The position numbers were made by a program, and so were the translations under genes. 8,548 bases of DNA from Burkholderiales bacterium (GTDB lineage: Bacteria; Pseudomonadota; Gammaproteobacteria; Burkholderiales; Burkholderiaceae_C), in assembly GCA_947372225.1 (NCBI GenBank), contig CANBSV010000110.1, positions 1 through 8,548 of the forward strand, written 5' to 3'. A model generated the notes under the pieces. The model was given only the letters and a program-made list of their open reading frames with translations, made no database searches and was not told where the DNA came from. Shown here piece after piece: positions 1 through 6,314 of the stretch (the first letter of the stretch is position 1; every line of letters starts with the position of its first letter).

Positions 1-1448
1 TTGTCGCCCAGGCCTTCGACGTCCATCGCGCGGCGTCCGGCAAAGTGCAGGATCGCTTCCTTGCGCTGCGCCGGGCAGGTCAGGCCACCCGTGCAGCGCC
101 AGTCGACCTCGCCTTCTTCTCGGGCGATCGGGCTGCCGCACACCGGGCACTGGCCGCCCAGCCGCTGGTACAGATCGAAGGGCTCGCCACGCGCCGCGGC
201 ATCGGCGGCAGATGGGGATTCATGCACCACGCCCACCACCTGCGGAATCACGTCGCCGGCGCGCCGCACGATCACGGTGTCGCCCACGCGCACATCGCGG
301 CGGCGCACCTCGTCTTCGTTGTGCAGCGTGGCATTGCTCACCGTGGTGCCGCCCACGAACACGGGATCGAGCTTGGCCACCGGCGTGAGCTTGCCGGTGC
401 GCCCGACCTGGATGTCGATGCCCAGCAGCCGCGTCATCTGCTCCTGTGCCGGGTACTTGTGCGCCACCGCCCAGCGCGGCTCGCGGGTCACGAAACCCAG
501 CCTTTGCTGCAGCGCGCGGTCGTTGACCTTGTAGACCACGCCATCGATGTCGAACGGCAAGGCATCGCGCTTCGCACCGACAGCCGCATGAAAGGCCACC
601 AGGCCGTCTGCCCCGTGCAACACCGCACGCTCGTCGCACACCGGCAGGCCCATGGCCGCCAGCGCATCAAGCAGCGAACTGTGGGTGACCGGCAGCGCGG
701 CGTTGTCGACGCCCCAGCCGCGCACTTCGCCCAGGCCATAGGCAAAAAAGCTCAGCGGGCGCCGCGCCGCGATCGCCGGGTCGAGCTGGCGCACGGCGCC
801 GGCCGCCGCATTGCGCGGGTTGACGAAGGTCTTCTCGTTCCTGGCGCCGTGGGCGATGAGCTCGCGCTGGCGCTCGTTGAGCGCTTCGAAGTCGTCACGG
901 CGGATGTAGACCTCGCCACGCACTTCGAGCACCTCGGCAGCGACGCCGCGCAGCCGGCGCGGGATCTGCGCGATGGTGAAGATGTTCTGGGTCACGTCCT
1001 CGCCGGTCTCACCGTCACCGCGCGTGGCCGCTTGGACCAGCAGGCCGTTCTCGTAGCGCAGGTTCATCGCCAGGCCGTCGAACTTCAGCTCGGCGGCGTA
1101 GTCAACCGGCGCATCGGTGTCGGTGAGCGCCAGCTCGCGGCGCACCCGCGCGTCAAACGCAATGGCGCCGCTGGCTTCGGTGTCGGTCTCGGTGCGAATG
1201 GACAGCATGGGCACCGCGTGTCGCACCGACACAAAGCCGTCCAACACGCCGCCGATCACGCGCTGCGTGGGGGACTCGGGCGTGCGCAGTTCGGGATGCG
1301 CCGCTTCGAGCGCTTCGAGCTCCTGGTAGAGCCGGTCGTACTCGGCATCGGGAACGGCCGGCGTGTCGAGCAGGTAATAACTGTGCGCATGACGCTGCAG
1401 CAGCGCGCGCAACTCGGCCGCACGGTTGGCAACGTCGGGCGCGCTCAT
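1..1448 (-). CDS. ligA: NAD+-dependent DNA ligase LigA, N-terminal 482 codons (C-terminus off window)
   Basis: LigA seals 5'-phosphate/3'-hydroxyl nicks using NAD+ in Okazaki-fragment joining and repair. The reading frame opens at the ATG at 1448-1446 and runs off the left edge without a stop. Domain Ia (about 1-70) has the paired tyrosines Y24/Y25 and the D34-x-E36-Y37-D38 cluster that bind the NMN part of NAD+. The adenylation domain carries the AELKFDG motif with E120 and catalytic K122, followed by TRGDG at 142-146. The OB fold follows, with the GRTGK and RRAGDVIPQ segments. The zinc finger has C434, C437, C452 and C458, with the same spacing (x2, x14, x5) as E. coli LigA. The visible part ends just after the zinc finger, so the helix-hairpin-helix and BRCT domains of a roughly 670-700 residue protein lie outside. 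The start is 29 bp after the zipA stop. No strong Shine-Dalgarno is visible, but the N-terminus fits the family. One oddity: the usual SLxNAF-like motif after PML reads SIRTETD (83-89). Confidence 0.97.
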   Translation of the reverse strand, partial: MSAPDVANRAAELRALLQRHAHSYYLLDTPAVPDAEYDRLYQELEALEAAHPELRTPESPTQRVIGGVLDGFVSVRHAVPMLSIRTETDTEASGAIAFDARVRRELALTDTDAPVDYAAELKFDGLAMNLRYENGLLVQAATRGDGETGEDVTQNIFTIAQIPRRLRGVAAEVLEVRGEVYIRRDDFEALNERQRELIAHGARNEKTFVNPRNAAAGAVRQLDPAIAARRPLSFFAYGLGEVRGWGVDNAALPVTHSSLLDALAAMGLPVCDERAVLHGADGLVAFHAAVGAKRDALPFDIDGVVYKVNDRALQQRLGFVTREPRWAVAHKYPAQEQMTRLLGIDIQVGRTGKLTPVAKLDPVFVGGTTVSNATLHNEDEVRRRDVRVGDTVIVRRAGDVIPQVVGVVHESPSAADAAARGEPFDLYQRLGGQCPVCGSPIAREEGEVDWRCTGGLTCPAQRKEAILHFAGRRAMDVEGLGD

Positions 1449-1477
1449 GTGGCCGTGCCCCGCGCTGGATGCGCCAC

Positions 1478-2599
1478 TCAGCTGAACAGCCGGCGCGCCG
1501 CGGCCGAGCCGGCGGCCAGATCGCGGCTTTGCAGCGCCTCGTGCAGCCGCACCAGTTCGGCGTCGATGAAGGCAAAGCTCTCGAGCGTGAGCAACTGGCC
1601 GCGGTCGTCGACCAGCGTGGCATCGAGGTCGCGCGCCAGGCCGATGGCGCTGGCCTGCCAGGCCGCGAATGGTGCCTTGGCGGCGTCGGTCTGGGCCACG
1701 TCGAAGCCCAGCGTCAGCTCGCGCAGCGCGGCCTGATTGGGGTCGTCCGACAGCGCGGCTTGCGGATCGAAATGGAGCGTGAGCACCGGTGGCGCGTCGT
1801 CTTCATCCGAAGGCAGCACCAGCCGACCCGGCAGCACGCCCGGCACGAAACCGTGGTGCGACGCCTGCTGCACCACATAGCCCACGCTCCAGGCCGTGGA
1901 GCGCGCACGCAGCTGCAACACCATCTGCGCATCGTGGTCGGCGGCAAAGCCGTCGAGCTCGCGCGCACGCGCGGCCACATCCATCATGTCGGGAAAGTCG
2001 GCCATGGCGCCCACCGCCTCGGCGAAGTCCTGCAGCTTCTGCACGAACTCGGAGTACTCGATCTCGTTGAGCGCGCCGCTGCGGTTGGCCAGTTGCAAGC
2101 CGGCCTGCAGCTCGCCGTAGCGCTGGCCGGGCGCGGGCGACTCCCATTCACCGTCGTCGGTGTTCAGTCCTTCGATGAAGAACGGCTTGCTGCCTGCACG
2201 GCGGCTGCCCGGCAGGTTCGACAGGACCGCCTCGCCACTGAGCGGCGACTCCAGCGTGAGCGGCACCACCACGTCGATCAGCGCATCGACGCGCGGCAAC
2301 ACGCGTCGGCGCAACGAGCGCCCCGCCACCGCGCTGCCGGCCGTGGCACCGCCCTCACCCGCGACGGGCGCGCCGCGGCCAGCGGCATCCGCGAAACCGG
2401 GGGGTTCGTCAGGCACGGTGTCTTGAGCGTCGGTATGCACCACGTCACCCATGACCGGTTCGCGGTGTTCGGCGCGTGCGTCGCTGGACTCGGCCTTCTT
2501 CGGGCTGGCACGGCGCGCCTGCCACGCACCGTGGGCCACCACGGCCACAAGCAGCACGCCACCCGCCACTGCGAGCGCGAGAGTGAGGTTGGTGCTCAT
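1478..2599 (-). CDS. zipA: Cell division protein ZipA (FtsZ-binding, inner-membrane anchor)
   Basis: ZipA tethers FtsZ polymers to the cytoplasmic membrane during Z-ring assembly. The protein has 373 residues. A single N-terminal membrane segment (about 5-26, rich in Leu, Ala and Val) is followed by the basic patch QARRASPKK, which predicts a short periplasmic N-terminus and a cytoplasmic body. A low-complexity Gly/Ala/Glu/Asp linker runs to about residue 95. The C-terminal region (about 100-373) resembles betaproteobacterial ZipA: IDVVVPL at 108-114, LANRSGALNEIEYSEF near 170-185, GRLVLP at 258-263, PFAAWQASAIGLARDL at 310-325, and the terminal RRLFS. The ATG overlaps the smc stop as ATGA, and a GGAGG lies 4 nt upstream. 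An open frame continues further upstream inside smc, but the membrane segment and the ribosome site fix this start. The C-terminal part is about twice the length of the E. coli FtsZ-binding domain. The name rests on fold-level similarity, membrane topology and the smc-zipA-ligA context. Confidence 0.88.
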   Translation of the reverse strand: MSTNLTLALAVAGGVLLVAVVAHGAWQARRASPKKAESSDARAEHREPVMGDVVHTDAQDTVPDEPPGFADAAGRGAPVAGEGGATAGSAVAGRSLRRRVLPRVDALIDVVVPLTLESPLSGEAVLSNLPGSRRAGSKPFFIEGLNTDDGEWESPAPGQRYGELQAGLQLANRSGALNEIEYSEFVQKLQDFAEAVGAMADFPDMMDVAARARELDGFAADHDAQMVLQLRARSTAWSVGYVVQQASHHGFVPGVLPGRLVLPSDEDDAPPVLTLHFDPQAALSDDPNQAALRELTLGFDVAQTDAAKAPFAAWQASAIGLARDLDATLVDDRGQLLTLESFAFIDAELVRLHEALQSRDLAAGSAAARRLFS

Positions 2600-5500
2600 G
2601 CGGCCTCCGCCAGGCTGACGGCTGCGGCCATGTCGACCGCCACGATGCGCGAGACGCCTTGTTCCTGCATGGTCACCCCGATGAGTTGCACGGCCATTTC
2701 CATGGCGATCTTGTTGTGGCTGATGAACAGGAACTGGGTTCCCTTGGCCATTTCCTTGACGAGCCGCGCGTAGCGCTCGGTGTTGGCGTCGTCGAGCGGC
2801 GCGTCCACCTCGTCGAGCAGGCAAAACGGCGCCGGATTGAGCTGGAAGATGGCGAACACCAGCGCGATCGCGGTGAGCGCCTTCTCGCCGCCCGACAGCA
2901 AGTGGATGGTGCTGTTCTTCTTGCCCGGAGGCTGCGCCATGACCTGCACGCCGGCATCGAGGATTTCGTCGCCGGTCATCACCAGCCGTGCCTGACCGCC
3001 GCCGAACAGGCTCGGGAACATGCGCCCGAAATGCTCGTTGACCTGGTTGAAGGTGTTGCCCAGCAGGTCACGCGTTTCGAGGTCGATCTTGTGGATGGCG
3101 CCTTCGAGCGTGGCGATGGCGTCCATCAGGTCGGCGTTTTGCGCGTCGAGGAACGACTTGCGCTCGCGTGATGCGGTGAGCTCGTCGAGCGCTGCCAGAT
3201 TGACGGCACCCAGCGCGGCGATCTCACGGTTGATGCGGTCGATCTCGGACTGCAGACCGGCCAGCCGCACGCCGCCTTGCTCGATGCCGTGCGACAGTGC
3301 CTCGAAGTCGACAGCCGCGGCCACCAGTTGTTCGAGGTACTGCGCGCCGCCGAGCTGCGCGGCCTGCGCCTCGAGCTGCAAAGCGGTGATGCGATCGCGC
3401 AGTGGCTGCAGGCTTTGTTCGTGCACCAGACGCTGCTCGTCGGCGCACCGCAGCCGGGCGGTGAGGTCGTCGTATTCGCTGCGCCGCGCGGCCAGCGCCG
3501 ACTCGCGATCGAGCTTGAGCGCGAGCGCATCTTGCAGACCGCTTTGCGCCGAGGCGTCATTGAAGCGCAGCAGCTCTTCGTCGAGCTGCGCCTGTGTGAT
3601 CGCGTTTGCAGCGACTTGCTGCACCGCAGTCTCGATGCTGCGCTGCAACTCGCCGCGGCGCGCGCTGAGCGAACGCAGCGCGAACTGCGACTCCTGCGCC
3701 TCGCGCTCGAGCGCGCGCAGCTGTTCGCGGGCATCGGCCAGCGCGCGCTCGCCGCCGATCACGGCATCGTCGAGTTCGGCGTGGCGCTCTTGCTGGCTCG
3801 CCAGTTCGATGTCGAGCTCCTCGAAGCGCGCTTCGCCGATGGCGCGGCGCTCGTCGAGTTCTTCCAGCCGGGCATCGACCTCGGCCAGATCGTCGGCCAG
3901 CTGGGCGGCACGAGCGGAAGTCTGCGCGTCTTGTTGCGTCAGACGCAGCAGTTCGACTTGCAGACGGTGCGCCAAGCCTTGCGCCTCGGCCGCGTCGCGT
4001 CGGGCGCTGGCCAGCTGCGCAGATGCCGCGCTGTAAGCCGCCTCGGCGCGCACCTGCGCACCCCGCGCGTCTTCGGCGATCAAGGTTTGCGCACGCCACT
4101 GGCGGTCGAGGTTTTCGATCTCCTGGGCGCGGGCAAGCAGCCCGGACTGCTCGGAGTCAGGCGCATAGAACGCCACCGCGTGGGCGCTGACCGCATGGCC
4201 TTCGCGGGTGATCACCAGTTCGCCGGCGGCCAGCCGCGATCGCGCGGCCAAGGCATCGTCGAGGCTGTCGGCGGTGCGCACGCCGGCCAGCCAGTCGGCC
4301 AGCAACGCGGCCAGACCGGCGTCGCCGATGCGCAGGCGATCAGCCAGGTTCGGCAGACCGGCCGCCGAAGTCGGGGCCGCAGCCGACGCAGCGGGCGGTG
4401 TGTAGAACACCAGCTTGGCGGGGGGCGCGTCGGCGGCAAAGGCGCGCATGGTGTCGAGCCGGCCGACTTCGAGCGCGTGCAACCGGTCACGCAGCGCGGC
4501 TTCAAGGGCAGTCTCCCAGCCGGGCTCGATGTGCACGCGCGTCCACAAGGCAGCGAGGCTGTCGAGCCCGTGACGGGACAGCCAGGGGCGCAGCTTGCCT
4601 TCGGTCTGGACCTTTTCCTGCAAGGCGCGCAAGGCCTCGAGCCGCGCGCTCAGATCGGCCTGGCGGGTGGACTGCGCATTGAGCTCGGTCTGTGCGGCGC
4701 GGCGCGCCTCATCGAGGGCGGGCACTTGTTCGCCGAGTTCGGACAGCCGCTCGTCGGCCAGCGCACCGGCCTCGTCGGCACTGGCCGATTGCCCACGCAA
4801 CTGCTCGAGCCGTTCGACGTCGGGCGCAGCGAGCTGGGACTTTTCAGCCACGAGCTTTTCGCGGCGCACGATGTGCTGGCGGCGCTGGTCTTCGAGATTG
4901 CGGCTGTCGCTGGCAAGCACCTGGATCTGCTGCTGCACGCCCGCCACCGCCGTACGCTGAGCGTTGGCGGCGACTTGCGCAGCGCGCAGCGCGTCTTCGA
5001 GGCCGGGCAGCCGGTCGGCCTGGTCTTCGGCCTGGGCGGCCAGCATCTCGCTGTGCTCGTCGGCGGCGGCCATCTGCTCGGCGAGTTGCTCGAGCTCGAG
5101 CGCGGCTTGCTCGCGGCGCTCGCTCCACTGCGCCGTTTGCACCAGCACTTCGGCCAGGCGCTGCTCGGCGCGCTGGCGGCCTTCAACGACGTAGCGGATG
5201 CGCTCTTCGAGCCGGCTGACCTCGAGCGAGGCTTCAGCCAGCAAACCTTGCGCGGCGTGCAGCTCGTCGCCGGCGGTGTAGTGCGCCTGACGCACCGTCT
5301 CGAGCTCGGCTTCGCCCTGGCGCAACTCGGCGGTGCGCGATTCCAGCGCGTTCACGGCAGCGGCGACCTCGCGCTCGACACGCTGCTGCTCGGAAGCCGC
5401 ATCACGGTGACGCAGGAACCACAGCTGGTGCAACTTGAGCAGCCCGTCGTCTTGCAACTGCCGGTAGCGCCCGGCAACCTCAGCCTGCTTTTCGAGCTTG

Positions 5501-6117
5501 TCGAGCTGGCCGGTGAGCTCGCGCAGGATGTCGTCGACCCGGGTGAGGTTGTCGCGCGTGTCGCGCAACCGGTTCTCGGTCTCGCGGCGGCGCTCCTTGT
5601 ACTTGGACACGCCGGCGGCTTCCTCGAGGAACATGCGCAGTTCCTCGGGCTTGCTCTCGATGATGCGGCTGATGGTGCCCTGGCCGATGATGGCGTAGGC
5701 ACGCGGCCCGAGCCCGGTGCCCAGGAACACGTCGTGCACGTCGCGCCGACGCACCGGCTGGTTGTTGATGTAGTAGCCGCTGTTGCCATCGCGCGTGAGC
5801 ACGCGCTTCACGGCGATCTCGGCGAACTGGTTCCACTGGCCGCCGGCGCGCGCGTCTTCGTTGCTGAACACGAGCTCGACGCTGGCGCGGCTGGCCGGCT
5901 TGCGGTTGCCCGAGCCGTTGAAGATCACGTCTTGCATCGACTCGCCGCGCAACTCGCTGGCCTTGCTTTCACCAAGCACCCAGCGCACCGCGTCCATGAT
6001 GTTGGACTTGCCGCAGCCGTTGGGGCCGACCACGCCGACCAACTGACCCGGCAGCTGGAAATGGGTGGGCTCGGCAAACGACTTGAAGCCAGACAGCTTG
6101 ATGGAATTCAGGCGCAT
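2596..6117 (-). CDS. smc: Chromosome segregation ATPase SMC (condensin subunit)
   Basis: SMC is the ATPase core of bacterial condensin. With kleisin ScpA and ScpB (not in this window) it extrudes DNA loops and aligns chromosome arms. The 1173-residue length is normal. The N-terminal head begins MRLNSIKLSGFKSF, with Walker A GPNGCGKS at 31-38 and Q-loop Q146 in AIIGQG. The first coiled-coil arm spans about 170-505, a hinge about 508-660, and the return coil about 662-1010. The C-terminal head carries the ABC signature LSGGEK at 1074-1079, Walker B CLLDE at 1099-1103 with catalytic E1103, the D-loop LDD at 1108-1110 and the switch histidine H1134 in SHNK. All catalytic motifs are intact. The hinge is of the proteobacterial type, without the classical glycine-rich dimer motif, and holds an Ala/Pro/Ser-rich stretch near 574-588. 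The stop overlaps the zipA start. The N-terminus fits the family exactly, although no Shine-Dalgarno is seen before the ATG. Confidence 0.98.
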   Translation of the reverse strand: MRLNSIKLSGFKSFAEPTHFQLPGQLVGVVGPNGCGKSNIMDAVRWVLGESKASELRGESMQDVIFNGSGNRKPASRASVELVFSNEDARAGGQWNQFAEIAVKRVLTRDGNSGYYINNQPVRRRDVHDVFLGTGLGPRAYAIIGQGTISRIIESKPEELRMFLEEAAGVSKYKERRRETENRLRDTRDNLTRVDDILRELTGQLDKLEKQAEVAGRYRQLQDDGLLKLHQLWFLRHRDAASEQQRVEREVAAAVNALESRTAELRQGEAELETVRQAHYTAGDELHAAQGLLAEASLEVSRLEERIRYVVEGRQRAEQRLAEVLVQTAQWSERREQAALELEQLAEQMAAADEHSEMLAAQAEDQADRLPGLEDALRAAQVAANAQRTAVAGVQQQIQVLASDSRNLEDQRRQHIVRREKLVAEKSQLAAPDVERLEQLRGQSASADEAGALADERLSELGEQVPALDEARRAAQTELNAQSTRQADLSARLEALRALQEKVQTEGKLRPWLSRHGLDSLAALWTRVHIEPGWETALEAALRDRLHALEVGRLDTMRAFAADAPPAKLVFYTPPAASAAAPTSAAGLPNLADRLRIGDAGLAALLADWLAGVRTADSLDDALAARSRLAAGELVITREGHAVSAHAVAFYAPDSEQSGLLARAQEIENLDRQWRAQTLIAEDARGAQVRAEAAYSAASAQLASARRDAAEAQGLAHRLQVELLRLTQQDAQTSARAAQLADDLAEVDARLEELDERRAIGEARFEELDIELASQQERHAELDDAVIGGERALADAREQLRALEREAQESQFALRSLSARRGELQRSIETAVQQVAANAITQAQLDEELLRFNDASAQSGLQDALALKLDRESALAARRSEYDDLTARLRCADEQRLVHEQSLQPLRDRITALQLEAQAAQLGGAQYLEQLVAAAVDFEALSHGIEQGGVRLAGLQSEIDRINREIAALGAVNLAALDELTASRERKSFLDAQNADLMDAIATLEGAIHKIDLETRDLLGNTFNQVNEHFGRMFPSLFGGGQARLVMTGDEILDAGVQVMAQPPGKKNSTIHLLSGGEKALTAIALVFAIFQLNPAPFCLLDEVDAPLDDANTERYARLVKEMAKGTQFLFISHNKIAMEMAVQLIGVTMQEQGVSRIVAVDMAAAVSLAEAA
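2604..2608 (-). promoter_or_regulatory. Ribosome binding site of zipA, inside the 3' end of smc
   Basis: Read on the minus strand, GGAGG sits 4 nt before the zipA ATG, within the last codons of smc. It supports the start at 2599 over the longer open frame and, with the ATGA overlap, suggests that ribosomes finishing smc re-initiate on zipA. Confidence 0.7.
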
Positions 6118-6180
6118 GGGCGAGGATGGATCCGCTGCGGACCGCCCCTGACGGCTACGCTTAAGTCTTTGATTTGACTA

Positions 6181-6199
6181 GCAAAAACCCGCTTTTTGC
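6181..6199. repeat. Perfect 7-bp inverted repeat with 5-nt loop, overlapped by a second hairpin
   Basis: GCAAAAA (6181-6187) and TTTTTGC (6193-6199) are perfect complements around the loop CCCGC. A shifted pairing, CCGC (6189-6192) with GCGG (6198-6201) around TTTTT, excludes the first. The AT-rich outer stem, and a T-run inside the stem rather than after it, do not match a normal intrinsic terminator. It may be an operator dyad or a leader-RNA structure. The repeat is seen directly; any function is unknown. Confidence 0.55.
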
Positions 6200-6208
6200 G
6201 GACTTCTT

Positions 6209-6216
6209 GGAGGGGG
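6209..6216 (+). promoter_or_regulatory. Purine-rich Shine-Dalgarno-like site upstream of the HDOD gene
   Basis: GGAGGGGG is the only strong anti-16S match upstream of the HDOD gene, but it ends 21 nt before the ATG at 6238, too far for usual initiation. It is placed well (5 nt) for the out-of-frame ATG at 6222. An in-frame TAG at 6226-6228 rules out any earlier start for the HDOD protein itself. Confidence 0.45.
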
Positions 6217-6221
6217 TCGCG

Positions 6222-6230
6222 ATGATAGCA
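6222..6230 (-). promoter_or_regulatory. Candidate extended -10 element for the smc-zipA-ligA cluster
   Basis: On the minus strand this reads TGCTATCAT, a TGn extension followed by a hexamer that differs from TATAAT at two positions. Transcription would start near 6215 and leave an smc leader of about 100 nt containing the hairpins around 6181-6201. No good -35 box sits 17 bp upstream (the nearest, TTGAAC at 6249-6254, is 21 bp away), which extended -10 promoters can tolerate. This is inference from sequence only. Confidence 0.3.
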
Positions 6231-6314
6231 TCCGGCCATGAAGAACTGGTTCAAACGGATCCTGGCGGGGGAAGAAGCGGCGCCGGCGGCGACGCCTTCC
6301 CCGCGGATGCCTGA
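6222..6314 (+). CDS. Possible 30-residue leader ORF overlapping the HDOD gene start
   Basis: An ATG at 6222, 5 nt after GGAGGGGG, opens a 30-codon frame ending in TGA at 6312-6314. It overlaps the first 77 nt of the HDOD gene in another frame. The predicted peptide starts MIASGHEELVQTDP and then becomes Gly/Ala-rich. No family is recognised, and the sequence after 6238 is constrained by the overlapping HDOD frame. It could be a translated leader that affects HDOD expression by re-initiation or termination-restart, or a chance frame beside a purine run. The spacing argument is the only support. Confidence 0.2.
   Translation: MIASGHEELVQTDPGGGRSGAGGDAFPADA

Larger units (their letters stand above)
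6118..6237. promoter_or_regulatory. Divergent intergenic region between smc and the HDOD gene
   Basis: This 120 bp spacer must hold the promoters of both the smc cluster and the HDOD gene. Its middle (about 6160-6230) is AT-richer than the flanking genes. It contains the inverted repeat at 6181-6199, an AGTC-8 nt-GACT dyad at 6164-6179, a TTGACT hexamer at 6174-6179 that would suit a plus-strand -35 box but has no good -10 box 16-18 bp downstream, and an extended -10-like sequence on the minus strand at 6222-6230. The region's role follows from gene orientation; the individual boxes are tentative. Confidence 0.65.

Noticed and set aside
45..1736. A 563-residue plus-strand open frame opposite ligA and the end of zipA
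   Set aside because: It spans two well-supported minus-strand genes and the junction between them. The translation is His/Arg/Ala-rich without domains, typical of a shadow frame.
1469..2773. A 434-residue plus-strand open frame opposite zipA
   Set aside because: It is a shadow of zipA and the smc 3' end. The His/Arg-rich composition results from the reverse complement of the real frame.
2600..2824. N-terminal extension of zipA to an upstream ATG within smc
   Set aside because: It would overlap smc by over 200 bp and put basic, disordered sequence before the membrane segment. The ATG at 2599 has a good ribosome site and an immediate membrane helix.
3277..6177. A 966-residue open frame on the plus strand, antisense to smc
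   Set aside because: It lies opposite a complete SMC with all motifs. Long antisense frames are common in GC-rich genes with strong third-position bias, and its translation shows no recognisable domain.
6174..6179. TTGACT as the -35 box of the HDOD gene
   Set aside because: The hexamer is close to consensus, but at 16-18 bp spacing the downstream sequence is TTGCGGAC-like, so I do not call a promoter there.
6181..6201. Intrinsic terminator in the divergent spacer
   Set aside because: The stem is mostly A:T, the T-run is part of the stem or loop rather than following a GC-rich stem, and both flanking genes read away from it.
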